Of a stretch of 64,000 nt of DNA, positions 53,063 through 61,272 are shown in pieces (the first letter of the stretch is position 1; each line of letters begins with the position of its first letter). Under the pieces are notes generated by a model, which saw only the letters and a list, made by a program, of their open reading frames with translations, was not told where the DNA came from and ran no database searches. The DNA is from Streptomyces sp. NBC_01217 (lineage in GTDB: Bacteria; Actinomycetota; Actinomycetes; Streptomycetales; Streptomycetaceae): contig NZ_CP108538.1 in NCBI RefSeq assembly GCF_035994185.1, positions 4,999,501 to 5,063,500 of the forward strand, read 5' to 3'. Position numbers and translations under genes: made by a program.

Positions 53063-53857
53063 ATGCGACCCACCGTCATGCGCCGTACCGCCGTTGCCGC
53101 CAGCACTGTGTGCCTGGCTCTGCTCGCCACCGCCTGCGGTGGCTCGGACTCCGGTTCCGGTTCCGACGGCAAGGGATCGGACACCAAGGGCAAGGAGTCC
53201 GCCGCCGCGAATCCGGCCGTCAAGGCGCTGACCGTTGCCGAGTTGGAGAAGGCCGCGCTGGCCCAGGGCGACGTCGAGGGCGAGAAGATCGCCAAGGCCA
53301 CGGCCAAGGACACCATCACGGCTGACGCCGTCACCGTGGAGAAGGAGGCCTGCACAGCGTTCGCCGACGCGCTGATGGGCGCTCCGATCGGCAAGCCCGC
53401 GGCCTCCATCCAGCGTCATTCCGTCAGCGAGCCCAAGAAGGGCGACAAGGACAAGCAGGACAGCGCGGATCCCGCTGAGGCGTTCCAGGCCGCGTTCGAC
53501 ATCACGACGACGCAGATCGGCCTCGCCTCGTACGACGGCAAGGGCGCCGAGGAGACGATCGCGGGACTGCGCACGGCGGCCACCGAGTGCGCCGGTGGCT
53601 TCGCCTTCACAGCGGCCGGTACGAAGCAGAAGGTCAGCAAGATCACCGAGGAGCAGATCAAGGCCGGTGAGGAAGCCCTCGCCTGGACGGTGCTGGTCGA
53701 ACAGGACGGCGAGAAGAGCCCGTTCAAGCTCGTGGCCTTCCGCCAGGGCGCCACGGTCGTCTCGTTCTCCGCGTTCAACCTGGCCGCGGCCGGCGGGGGT
53801 GCGGACTTCGGTCTGCCGACCGCGCTGGTCGAGCGCCAGGCGGCCAAGCTGGCGTAG
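53063..53857 (+). CDS. secreted lipoprotein, unknown function
   Basis: A 264-aa protein with a type II signal peptide and lipobox LLATAC (Cys near residue 25), then a Gly/Ser/Asp-rich linker. The globular part has two or three Cys (EKEACTAF, ATECAGGF) and resembles generic actinobacterial sensor-domain lipoproteins. The function is not known. A promoter-like TTGATTGAT...CATAGAGT lies upstream (about 52980-53015). Confidence 0.82.
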   Translation: MRPTVMRRTAVAASTVCLALLATACGGSDSGSGSDGKGSDTKGKESAAANPAVKALTVAELEKAALAQGDVEGEKIAKATAKDTITADAVTVEKEACTAFADALMGAPIGKPAASIQRHSVSEPKKGDKDKQDSADPAEAFQAAFDITTTQIGLASYDGKGAEETIAGLRTAATECAGGFAFTAAGTKQKVSKITEEQIKAGEEALAWTVLVEQDGEKSPFKLVAFRQGATVVSFSAFNLAAAGGGADFGLPTALVERQAAKLA

Positions 53858-53910
53858 GCCCGCTTCGGATCCGGATCCTGTTCCTGAACGGGTCTTACTC
53901 CAGGGCCTGT

Positions 53911-54153
53911 TCAGGGCAGCGGGACGAGTCTCACCACGGTGACGATCAGGACGGTCCCGGAGACGTAATAGAGCACGATCGCGCCCGCGACCGTCGCCTC
54001 GCGGCGGTCGCGCTCGCTCTTGACGGCCGACGACCCGTGTCCGTACGGGTCGAGGCCCAGGGTGCGCGCCATCTGGTCCCGGAAGACCTCGCCCTCGCGC
54101 ATCTTGGCCAGGGTGTCGTCGGCGGGCGGGGCGTAGGAGATGCGGAAGCTCAA
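53911..54153 (-). CDS. RelE/ParE-like toxin
   Basis: An 80-aa protein that begins at TTG 54153, overlapping the antitoxin-like stop (TTGA). The N-terminus MSFRISYAPPADDTLAKM and the C-terminal REATVAGAIVLYYVSGTVLIVTVVR follow the RelE/ParE fold: the hydrophobic C-terminus is a beta-strand pair and not a membrane helix. Together with the upstream gene it forms a type II toxin-antitoxin pair. Activity is inferred from the fold. Confidence 0.65.
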   Translation of the reverse strand: MSFRISYAPPADDTLAKMREGEVFRDQMARTLGLDPYGHGSSAVKSERDRREATVAGAIVLYYVSGTVLIVTVVRLVPLP

Positions 54154-54398
54154 GCGACGCTCCGCCTCTCCGCCTCGTCCTGCGCCAGCCGGTCCAGGAT
54201 CTTCTCGGCCTCGGGATCGGGCACGGCCTCCAGCATCCAGTGCCGCATGACCGCCTGGATCTCGCCCACACCGGCCTCGTTGATGGCCCGGTCGAACTCC
54301 TCGCGTCTCTCCTCGGGCAGCGCGGCACGGATGGCCGGGATGCTGTTGGGCACGTCGACTTCGGCACCGCCGACGAAGGTCTTCAGGGGCTCGCCCAT
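54150..54398 (-). CDS. DUF6247-like antitoxin
   Basis: An 82-aa protein with VPNSIPAIRAALPEERREEFDRAINEAGVGEIQAVMRHWMLEA, the DUF6247 pattern seen upstream of RelE genes in Streptomyces. It is translated before and coupled to the toxin-like gene (TTGA overlap), the usual antitoxin-first order. Confidence 0.68.
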   Translation of the reverse strand: MGEPLKTFVGGAEVDVPNSIPAIRAALPEERREEFDRAINEAGVGEIQAVMRHWMLEAVPDPEAEKILDRLAQDEAERRSVA

Positions 54399-54697
54399 GG
54401 TTGCTCTCCCCGCTCTCCTTGCTCTCTGCACGGCCCGCCCGGTCGGCTCCGCCCGTGCGCGGGCCGGTGCTGGGGCAAACGGTAGCGCCAGCGCTCGCGG
54501 GTGACGCGGAGCCCGCGCGATACGTTCGCCCGGCGACGGGCGCACCTTGGGGCATATCGCTGCTCAGCAGGGCATTTGGTATCGGCAGGAGCCGGAGAGC
54601 CGCTCAACCTGCCGCTGACGCACAGGCGTTCGCGGCCGAGTCCAGTCCCAGTCGGAGACCGAGACCGAGACTGAGTCCGAGCGTGGTGAAAACAGCA

Positions 54698-54729
54698 GCC
54701 CCCGTCTGCGGCGAACCGCAGACGGGGGC
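54698..54729 (-). terminator. 14-bp stem terminator
   Basis: GCCCCCGTCTGCGG (54698-54711), loop CGAA and CCGCAGACGGGGGC (54716-54729) form a perfect stem. It lies 18 bp downstream (on the minus strand) of the TAG at 54747-54749 and is the natural terminator of the gene whose 3' end is left here. Confidence 0.8.
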
Positions 54730-54746
54730 GTGTCCAACTACAGCGA

Positions 54747-54803
54747 CTACTTCTTGCCCTGGGTCTGATGGGCCCGTTTTCCATCCCTGGTCAGCGAGTC
54801 CTG
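54747..54803 (-). other. candidate attL: 3' end of a gpm-like gene
   Basis: The minus strand encodes QDSLTRDGKRAHQTQGKK and TAG. The TQGKK ending resembles the C-terminus of Streptomyces phosphoglycerate mutase (NQGKK type), and the core gene order after mshA leads to gpm in S. coelicolor. The gene body is absent to the right, replaced by element genes. So the element probably integrated into the 3' end of this gene, and this short tail is the attL side. Confidence 0.55.
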
Positions 54804-54906
54804 CGCCCCTACTGACCTGGGATTGAGCGGTTGTTGGTGGTCGTCGTTGGTTGTTGTCGGTCGCCCTCTGACGGCCCACAGACGGCCCGACTCTTGGCGA
54901 AGGGAC

Positions 54907-55449
54907 TCACTCCGTCAGGTCCTCAAAGCCGTGTTCCGTGGGCCCGGTAAGACGCTGAGCAAGCCACCCGGATACGCGAGGCCCGCCGTTAACGGCGCCG
55001 CCCTCACGGACCGTACGCACGTGCTCGAAGCCCTGCCGGAGGTAGTACCGCTGGAGTGCTTCGTTCGTAGTCCACGCATCGAGCCGCAGCCATTTCGCTC
55101 CGTCTCGGTACGCCCGGTCTCCCGCCCAATCAAGGAGCCGCCCGCCGATACCCTGGCTGGCGTGCGTGCGTGCCACCGTGAGCTTGTTGATGAACATCGA
55201 CGGTTCGCTCAGTTCCGCGTCCGTCCAGAGCCCATCCTCCGCTTCAGAGGTCAGGGTGATCGTTGCAGCCGTCGTCTGCTGATCGCGCAGCATGAAGACG
55301 GTTCCGGCTTCGATGGTGGCCAGCAGCCGATCCGCCGGGTAGGGGCGGCTCCACTGGTCGGAGCCAAGGCTCCGCAGCCAAGCCGCCGCCTCCTCACGGA
55401 ATGCGAGCAGCTTGGGCAGATCGGACGGCTGAGCAAGGATGATCTTCAC
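54907..55449 (-). CDS. GNAT N-acetyltransferase of the integrated element
   Basis: A 180-aa protein. The acetyl-CoA signature is FINKLTVARTHASQGIGGRLLDWAGDRAYRDGAKWLRLDAW, followed by NEALQRYYLRQGFEHV. GTG 55449 overlaps the stop of the GntR gene (GTGA). A GntR-GNAT pair is common at this place in AICEs. Substrate unknown. Confidence 0.87.
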   Translation of the reverse strand: MKIILAQPSDLPKLLAFREEAAAWLRSLGSDQWSRPYPADRLLATIEAGTVFMLRDQQTTAATITLTSEAEDGLWTDAELSEPSMFINKLTVARTHASQGIGGRLLDWAGDRAYRDGAKWLRLDAWTTNEALQRYYLRQGFEHVRTVREGGAVNGGPRVSGWLAQRLTGPTEHGFEDLTE

Positions 55450-56219
55450 TGGGGTTCGTTCTCGCTTCGGCCGGACAGGTCGCCGATCTCGTAGTTCATC
55501 CGGTTCAGATCCCCCCGGAACGTTGTGATGGTGCACCGGATCGGGCATTCGTCGGAGTAGCCGGTACGCGTCCAGAGCAGGACAGGTACTCCTGCACCGA
55601 TCTCCAGTAGCCGGGCCTCTTCCGGCGTCGGCATGCGGGTTGCGATCTCGTCGAAGTACCCGATCTGCGTAATGCCGAGCGAGGAGAGATAGCGAGTCGT
55701 GCCCTCCGCGATATCGCCCGGCTCCGTAAGGCGCGGCCCCTGCTTCACGAGCCACTCGGGATAGTGGGTGGCCTGCGTCGACCACGGCACGTCGTCCACG
55801 AAGCGATGGCAGTGCCGTAGAACAGTTGTGGCTCCTGCGTCGACCAGCAGCCGTTCCGCGACGTACTCAGGTGCGGGCTGCAACTCCACCCGGAACGTCT
55901 GGCTTGGCCGGCGCCCCGCGTTCGTGACGTCAGTGCTGTACGCATCCCCGTTCTGAGGGAAGCTCAGATTTTCGAACCGGGAGGCGTTCAGCTCGAACAC
56001 CTCGTGCTTGGTCACCTCGTAGCCGAGCCCCTGGCTGGACGAGATCAGCCCTTGAGTGACCAGCAGGCTTAGCCCTGATCGCACGGTGTTTCGGGATGCC
56101 TCGAACCGGGCTGAAAGGTCGCTCTCGGAGGGCAGTCGCGATCCCGGCGGATAGACCCCGTTGTCGATCTCGCGGCGCAGTGCGTCGGCCACCTGCCGGT
56201 ACTTCGGCTGCTTGTTCAT
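55446..56219 (-). CDS. GntR/HutC-type repressor (KorSA-like)
   Basis: A 257-aa protein. The winged helix is at residues 6-72 (YRQVADALRREIDNGVYPPG, EASRNTVRSGLSLLVTQGLI, GLGYEVTK) and the UTRA ligand domain at about 85-245. In pSAM2 the matching KorSA represses the activator pra and limits replication and transfer. The 18-bp inverted operator pair just upstream fits this role. Confidence 0.87.
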   Translation of the reverse strand: MNKQPKYRQVADALRREIDNGVYPPGSRLPSESDLSARFEASRNTVRSGLSLLVTQGLISSSQGLGYEVTKHEVFELNASRFENLSFPQNGDAYSTDVTNAGRRPSQTFRVELQPAPEYVAERLLVDAGATTVLRHCHRFVDDVPWSTQATHYPEWLVKQGPRLTEPGDIAEGTTRYLSSLGITQIGYFDEIATRMPTPEEARLLEIGAGVPVLLWTRTGYSDECPIRCTITTFRGDLNRMNYEIGDLSGRSENEPQ

Positions 56220-56239
56220 GCGCCCATCATGACGCACTC

Positions 56240-56334
56240 GCTCAACTTGTTGGTACATGTGGACCCCGATCCCTTGACGACTCACGGTCTGTGGGTGCAG
56301 CATCACTACATCAGCTTGTACCAACAAGTTGAGC
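56240..56334. promoter_or_regulatory. 18-bp inverted operator pair
   Basis: GCTCAACTTGTTGGTACA (56240-56257) and its exact reverse complement TGTACCAACAAGTTGAGC (56317-56334) lie 59 bp apart, the first 21 bp before the GntR start. They are likely GntR operators controlling the repressor and the rightward genes. Confidence 0.8.
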
Positions 56335-56407
56335 AAGTGGTGCAGCTCCTTCAAGTGTGCCCGCTTGTGCGTTATTCCCTGCAGCCTTCGGGCTGGTGGG
56401 TGCACGT

Positions 56408-56435
56408 CAGGAGCGGCCGAGTGCGGCCGCTCCTG
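56408..56435. terminator. 12-bp hairpin in the element's control region
   Basis: CAGGAGCGGCCG (56408-56419) and CGGCCGCTCCTG (56424-56435) around AGTG. It could be a terminator for rightward transcription from the operator region or a regulatory RNA structure. No larger gene is seen in 56220-56846. Confidence 0.5.
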
Positions 56436-56595
56436 AGCAGGGGGCGGGGACGCTGCAATCCCGCTAAAGGCCAGGGGACAGGGCTTCGGCCCGACTGGTG
56501 AGGTGGCCCGGTGACCGCGAGCAACGGCCGGAGAGTGGGGACAAGGTCCCCCTTGCAGTGCTTGATCCCGATGGCCACGACAGAGAGGAGTCCCG

Positions 56596-56670
56596 ATGAG
56601 TCGCCGAAGTATGTGGGCGCCGTCCGTGCTGGACCGGCAGGGACGGTTCGCCCCTCGCGTCATTGCTTGA
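56596..56670 (+). CDS. possible 24-aa peptide with strong ribosome site
   Basis: GAGAGGAG lies 6 bp before ATG 56596. The frame encodes 24 aa (MSRRSMWAPSVLDRQGRF, then APRVIA). AICEs often have small unknown ORFs here. It has no known domain. Confidence 0.4.
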   Translation: MSRRSMWAPSVLDRQGRFAPRVIA

Positions 56671-56778
56671 CCTGGCCTTGAGGCCGGTTGCCTCCCCCGC
56701 CCGTCCGGCCCATGCGGTCGTACGGGCGGGGTCGAGGGGAGCCGGAACACCTCTTCCTGCTTCACCCGCAGACGGCGC

Positions 56779-56808
56779 GCGGCCCCGGTGGTGAGACACC
56801 GGGGCCGC
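56779..56808 (+). terminator. 12-bp hairpin before the DUF6284 gene
   Basis: GCGGCCCCGGTG (56779-56790) pairs with CACCGGGGCCGC (56797-56808) around GTGAGA, 38 bp before the DUF6284 start. It may insulate or attenuate the transfer operon. Confidence 0.55.
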
Positions 56809-56846
56809 TGTTGTTGGGCCGTCCTACCGCTAGGAGATAACGACCC

Positions 56847-57113
56847 ATGAAGACCATCGCTGCACTTCAGAACCTTGTTACGGCCGCGTCGCTCGATAGC
56901 GGCCCGTCGGCTGCTGAGCTGGACGCGATCGAGCTGGAGATGCCGCTCATCCGGGCGGAAGTCGAGCTGCTGGACGCGCAGATCATGACGCTGGACCGCA
57001 CGCCGACCGAGCTGGATGAGCGGCGTATCCGCCGGGCCGGTCGCAAGGTCCTTGCCGCCCGCCGGGCCCTGGCGAACCGCACCACCATGGTGCTGACGGG
57101 TGGCGCGGCATGA
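56847..57113 (+). CDS. DUF6284-like protein
   Basis: An 88-aa helical protein (LQNLVTAASLDSGPSAAELDAIELEMPLIRAEVELLDAQIMTLDRTPTELDERRIRRAGRKVLAARRALANR). It matches the DUF6284 type that starts AICE transfer operons. It overlaps the next gene by 4 bp (ATGA). Function unknown. Confidence 0.75.
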   Translation: MKTIAALQNLVTAASLDSGPSAAELDAIELEMPLIRAEVELLDAQIMTLDRTPTELDERRIRRAGRKVLAARRALANRTTMVLTGGAA

Positions 57114-57964
57114 ACCGCACTGGCAAGACGCTGCTTGTCCTGGCTCTGGTCACTGTGGTCGCGATGGCGTTCCGGGTGTCGTGGAACGCGCTGCGGGACG
57201 TGGCCCGTGCGATCGGCGCCGACAGTACCGCCGCGCTGCTCTACCCGTTCGTCGTCGACGGCCTGATGGCGCTCGCTCTGGTCGCCACTCTGGTGCTGAC
57301 CGATCGAGCCGACAAGCGGTTCGCGCTGCGGGTGCTGGCCGCGTACACGGTCGCCTCACTGGTCCTGAACTACGTCCACGGGCTCGTTCCCGAGCTGCAC
57401 GGCGGGTCGGTCGACTGGGGTCGACTGGCCGACTGGAACCCCGCGAACTGGGCCCTGGTCCTGCTCGCTACGTCGCTGCCGGTCGGGTCGATCTACTTCG
57501 GGTCCGATCTGGTCGCCAAGGTTCTGCACCACCGACCGGTCGATCCCGCAATTGCGGAGGAATCGACCGAGACGACCGTAAAACGGTCTACCTCTGACCT
57601 GGAAGAGTCGACTCCCGCCCCCGTGGCGGCAGTTGACGCCCTGGTGGAGCTTCCCGCCTCGGTGGTGGTCGATTCGAAGCCGATCGAGCCGGTACCGGTC
57701 GGGGCGGTGGCGGCTGAGTCGACCCGACTGCGTCAGGCGACCGGTCGAGTGCCGGATGCGGCCCGTACGCCCCGCCGGACTCGATCGGATGACGAACTGC
57801 TCGACGAGGCCCGATCGGCAACCGCCGACTGGGCGGTCGGTGCTCTGACCGCTGAGGGCATCCGCAAGGCCGTCCGCACTTCCCCCGCCAAGGCTCGTGT
57901 GCTGCGCGAGACGCTGCGGGCTGAGCGGTCGATCGACGCGCCTGTCATGGATGAGGTCGCCTGA
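57110..57964 (+). CDS. DUF2637 membrane protein
   Basis: A 284-aa protein. The first 135 residues hold four transmembrane helices (TLLVLALVTVVAMAFRVSW, LLYPFVVDGLMALALVATLVL, FALRVLAAYTVASLVLNYVHG, WALVLLATSLPVGSIYFGSDL), the DUF2637 pattern. The C-terminal half is charged and disordered and ends with a helical segment (RTRSDDELLDEARSATADWAVGALTAEGIRKAV). A role in plasmid-type spread is likely from its context. Confidence 0.85.
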   Translation: MNRTGKTLLVLALVTVVAMAFRVSWNALRDVARAIGADSTAALLYPFVVDGLMALALVATLVLTDRADKRFALRVLAAYTVASLVLNYVHGLVPELHGGSVDWGRLADWNPANWALVLLATSLPVGSIYFGSDLVAKVLHHRPVDPAIAEESTETTVKRSTSDLEESTPAPVAAVDALVELPASVVVDSKPIEPVPVGAVAAESTRLRQATGRVPDAARTPRRTRSDDELLDEARSATADWAVGALTAEGIRKAVRTSPAKARVLRETLRAERSIDAPVMDEVA

Positions 57965-58302
57965 TGGGTGCATTGCCGACCTATCGGTGGCGGCTGGCTC
58001 CGGATGGATATGCGACTCGCCGTCAGCTTCGCGCGATGGGGCTTCGGCCGGGTGGCCAGGGCGTGGCCGCTGAACTTCAGCGGCCACGTCGTCGGCGCCC
58101 CCCGCTGGTCGCGTACCTGTACCGCGTCGACCGGGCCAAGCCCGTACGCCCCATGACACCGGGCCGCACCGCAGCACTGGCCAAGGCCATGGCCGCGCGC
58201 CGTACCTGCCCGAGCTGCCGCCGTGATGCCGGGTACTGCATCCCGCGTTCGCTCGGCATGTGCGTTCCCTGCTCCGACCTGGACACCGAGTCTGCCGCCT
58301 GA
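57964..58302 (+). CDS. RRQRL-type zinc-binding protein
   Basis: A 112-aa basic protein. An N-terminal YATRRQLRAMGLRPGGQ motif and a zinc ribbon TCPSCRRDAGYC...GMCVPC are seen. Such proteins occur in the same place in most AICEs. The ATG shares one base with the upstream stop (TGATG). Confidence 0.82.
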   Translation: MGALPTYRWRLAPDGYATRRQLRAMGLRPGGQGVAAELQRPRRRRPPLVAYLYRVDRAKPVRPMTPGRTAALAKAMAARRTCPSCRRDAGYCIPRSLGMCVPCSDLDTESAA

Positions 58303-58329
58303 GCTGCGGTGATGAACGGAGACGACGTA

Positions 58330-58881
58330 GTGAAGCTGACCGTGAGCACGCACAAGCTGCCCGGCTACGGGGCGACCCTGCGCACCGCCAAGCGTCTGGC
58401 CGGGGAAGCCGTTCGGGTCGTCGAGCGGGGCGTTCCCGGCAAGATGCCCGACGTTCAGGTCATTCTCGCGACCGGGCGGGGCATGGCGGAACTGGTCACC
58501 GCCGCTGAGGTCGAGACAGCCGGGGACGTCGACAAGTGGGTCCAGTCCCGTGCGCTTCGGGCCGCGAAACGGGCCGCCGACGACGTTGCCGGCCGCACCA
58601 TCCCGCTCGCCGACGGCGGGGCCTTGATCGTCATCAACATCGAACAGCACCCCAACGAGGCCACGTTCGCGACCACGCTCGTGCATGAGTTGGTCCACGC
58701 GATGCAGCTCAGCCGTAAGGGCGTCCGCGACCGCATCGTGTCCGGCCTGCGCCACGACCTCGGAGTCGAGCGGCTGTCCCGCCGCCAGAACCGGGAGTGC
58801 GAACGCTGCTTGGAGCAGGAGGAGCGCGAGGCGTACGGGGTCGAGTACCTCGCCCGCCGCGTCGTCCCCTCCGCAGCCTGA
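58330..58881 (+). CDS. HExxH-containing protein of the element
   Basis: A 183-aa protein. TTLVHELVHAMQLSRKG contains the zincin motif HELVH, and a second conserved part ECERCLEQEEREAYGVEYLARR offers a Glu or Cys as further ligand. GTG 58330 with GGAG 11 bp upstream is preferred to GTG 58309/ATG 58312. A protease role is plausible but unproven. Confidence 0.72.
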   Translation: MKLTVSTHKLPGYGATLRTAKRLAGEAVRVVERGVPGKMPDVQVILATGRGMAELVTAAEVETAGDVDKWVQSRALRAAKRAADDVAGRTIPLADGGALIVINIEQHPNEATFATTLVHELVHAMQLSRKGVRDRIVSGLRHDLGVERLSRRQNRECERCLEQEEREAYGVEYLARRVVPSAA

Positions 58882-58948
58882 CCACCCGGCACCCCTCCCC
58901 CCTCTTCTTCGCCCCCGCATTCCGGGGGCAGTCAGGAGTCGTTCCGTC

Positions 58949-61069
58949 ATGAGCGACAACGTCGTCCGCCTCTTCAAAGAGACCACCCCCGCCCCTGAGG
59001 CGCCTTCAGCGGCCCCGTCGGCTGCTGTAGCAGCGCCCGCCGCTGGAACGCCGTCTGTGCCCTTGTGGGTGCGCTCCGCGCGGGGCGTCCGCACAATGGC
59101 CACCCACGAACGCACCAAGACCGCCTGCCGCGCCGCTGCCCGTCACGGCCTCTACGTCCTCGGTGGCACGAGGATCGTGGCCCGTCGCACCTGGGAGGGC
59201 CGCACCGCCTCCCGCTACGAACGCCTGCTCCGTGCAGCCGAAGCCGCGGGGAACATGGAAGCGGCAGCCGAGTGGGAAGAGCGCGGCCAGCGGTTCCGCC
59301 AGGACCGCCACCGCCGCCGTATGGACCTGCTCACCGCCCCCATGGACGCCGCCAAGGGCATCGCGGCCGGGGCCGGTATAGGGGCGGGTGGTCTCCTGCT
59401 CGTGGGCATTATGCTCGCCGTCGCGAACAAGGACTTCACCGACATCGCGGCGCCCACGATGGCCGTGATCGAGCTGGTCCGCTGGATCGTCGTCATCATC
59501 ACCGTGACCTGGGGGCCCCTGGTCACGCTCGGTCCGTGGGCGGCCCTGCTCGGTCTGTGGGCGGTGGGCAAGCACCAGCAGGCCGCACCCCAGTGGGCGC
59601 TCCCCGCCAACGCCCGTGGCGGTGAGGGTGAGCCGATCACGCCGTCCATCGTCGTCCTCGCACTGCGGAACCTGGGCATCGCCCCGCTGCGCAACGCCAT
59701 CAAGGAGATGGGCGACGCGGGCGCCTCCATGCTGGGCCCGATCCGGATCGCCGGATGCGGCGTCGAGGTGGACGTGACCCTGCCCTCCGGCGTCTCCACA
59801 AACGAAGTCCAGGGCAGGCGGCGCAAGCTTGCCGAGAACCTGGCCCGGCACGAGCACGAAGTGTTCATCACCATCCCGCAGGCGGCCCGCACCGTCCGGC
59901 TGTGGATCGCCGACAGTGGCGCGCTGGATGAGCCGATCGGCCCGTCCCCGCTGACCACCGACCAGGACCTGACCGCGAACTACAAGACCGGACGCGCCCC
60001 GTGGGGCCAGGACCTGCGCGGCGACGCCGCCGCGATCAGCCTGTACCAGCGCCACCTGCTCATCACCGGTCTGTCCAACCAAGGCAAGACCGCAGCCCTG
60101 CGGGCGCTGGCCCTGTGGCTGGCGCTGGACCGCACGGTGGAATTCCGCATCGCCGACCTGAAGGGTGCCGGGGACTGGGCCATGTTCGATGGCCTGGCCA
60201 CGGTGCTGATCCAGGGCCCGACCGACGACCACGTCATCGAGGCGACCGAGATGGTCGAGAGCGGTGTCAGCGAGATGGAGCGGCGCCTCCAGGCCCCGCC
60301 CGGAACGGTGTTCCCGCCGCTCGTGCTGCTGGTCGACGAGGCGCAGGTGGCGTTCATGTGCCCGGTGGTCGACGGGGAGAAGCGCCCGTATGGCGGGTCC
60401 AAGGCCACGTCCCGGTACTTCATGGCCACCCGGAAGATCCATAACCAGGGGCGTGCGGTCAACGTGACGCTGTGGCAGGGGACGCAGGACCCGACCGACC
60501 AGAACCTTCCCAAGCTGGTCCGCGAGGGTGCCCACACCCGCGCGTCCCTCGCGCTCGGCACCGAGTCGCAGGCCCGCATGGCGCTGGGAGACAAGGCCGT
60601 CGACGGCGGCGCCGCCCCGAACCTGCTCCGCCCCGGCCTGGACAAGGGAACCCTGGTCGTCGCGAGCGACGGCATCGAGATCCCCGCCGGCCAGGCATCC
60701 ATCACCGTCCGCACCCACTACATCGACACCGAGACCGCCGCGCAGATCACCGCACGCGCCAAGGCCATGCGCGACGGCGTCACCACCCTCCACGTCATCG
60801 AGCGCGACCAGGACCGTGACCCGCTCGCCGACATCGCCACCGTCATCGCGGACACACCTCGCGTGCTCACGCAGGACGTGCTGCAGCGGCTCGCCGTGCT
60901 GTCCGAGGACGCCTACGGGAAGTGGACGCACGCCGACCTGAAGCGGGTCCTGGACGGCACCGGGGCCGAGCCGTACAAGTCCGATGGGCGCATGGTCGTC
61001 GGCCGCGACCGCGTCGCCCGCGCCCTCACCAACCACGACACCGACGGTTCCGCTTCCGCCGACGGATGA
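58949..61069 (+). CDS. FtsK/SpoIIIE-type DNA translocase (TraB/TraSA-like)
   Basis: A 706-aa protein. Two transmembrane helices lie around residues 145-200. The motor domain has Walker A GLSNQGKT (about 373-380) and Walker B LVLLVDEAQ (about 459-467). The C-terminus holds a winged helix (VLQRLAVLSEDAYGKWTHADLKRVLDGTG) that in this family binds 8-bp recognition repeats. A single such protein moves double-stranded DNA between mycelia in pSAM2-type conjugation. ATG 58949 follows CAGGAG. Confidence 0.92.
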   Translation: MSDNVVRLFKETTPAPEAPSAAPSAAVAAPAAGTPSVPLWVRSARGVRTMATHERTKTACRAAARHGLYVLGGTRIVARRTWEGRTASRYERLLRAAEAAGNMEAAAEWEERGQRFRQDRHRRRMDLLTAPMDAAKGIAAGAGIGAGGLLLVGIMLAVANKDFTDIAAPTMAVIELVRWIVVIITVTWGPLVTLGPWAALLGLWAVGKHQQAAPQWALPANARGGEGEPITPSIVVLALRNLGIAPLRNAIKEMGDAGASMLGPIRIAGCGVEVDVTLPSGVSTNEVQGRRRKLAENLARHEHEVFITIPQAARTVRLWIADSGALDEPIGPSPLTTDQDLTANYKTGRAPWGQDLRGDAAAISLYQRHLLITGLSNQGKTAALRALALWLALDRTVEFRIADLKGAGDWAMFDGLATVLIQGPTDDHVIEATEMVESGVSEMERRLQAPPGTVFPPLVLLVDEAQVAFMCPVVDGEKRPYGGSKATSRYFMATRKIHNQGRAVNVTLWQGTQDPTDQNLPKLVREGAHTRASLALGTESQARMALGDKAVDGGAAPNLLRPGLDKGTLVVASDGIEIPAGQASITVRTHYIDTETAAQITARAKAMRDGVTTLHVIERDQDRDPLADIATVIADTPRVLTQDVLQRLAVLSEDAYGKWTHADLKRVLDGTGAEPYKSDGRMVVGRDRVARALTNHDTDGSASADG

Positions 61070-61092
61070 CAGGGAGCGCACCCCCGGCGGGC

Positions 61093-61251
61093 CAGGGAGA
61101 CAGGGAGAACTCCCTGACCGCCTCCCTGACCCGCCTCCCTGGCCCTGAGCTGCACAAATGATGTTCAGGGACTCAGGGAGTCACCCCAGCTCAGCACCCC
61201 TGAACACCCCTCTACGCACCTCCCGATGGGGGTGCTTCCGCCTCCCTGACC
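61093..61251 (+). repeat. CTCCCTG(ACC) repeat cluster, candidate clt locus
   Basis: CTCCCTGACC occurs at 61110, 61122 and 61242. CTCCCTG also occurs at 61135, with inverse CAGGGAG at 61093, 61101 and 61174. CAGGGAG-AA-CTCCCTG is a perfect inverted repeat at 61101-61116. The cluster is right after the translocase gene, where plasmid transfer loci (clt) with TraB-recognition repeats usually lie. No ORF fits here. Confidence 0.6.
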
Positions 61252-61272
61252 CAGCACAGGAAGGGATTCCGC

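Noticed and set aside
56229..56501. A 90-codon plus-strand ORF starting in the GntR operator region.
   Set aside because: It contains both operator copies and a hairpin, and lacks a ribosome site and any similarity.
59006..61081. A 691-codon minus-strand frame opposite the FtsK-like gene.
   Set aside because: No recognisable motif; the opposite strand encodes complete Walker motifs.
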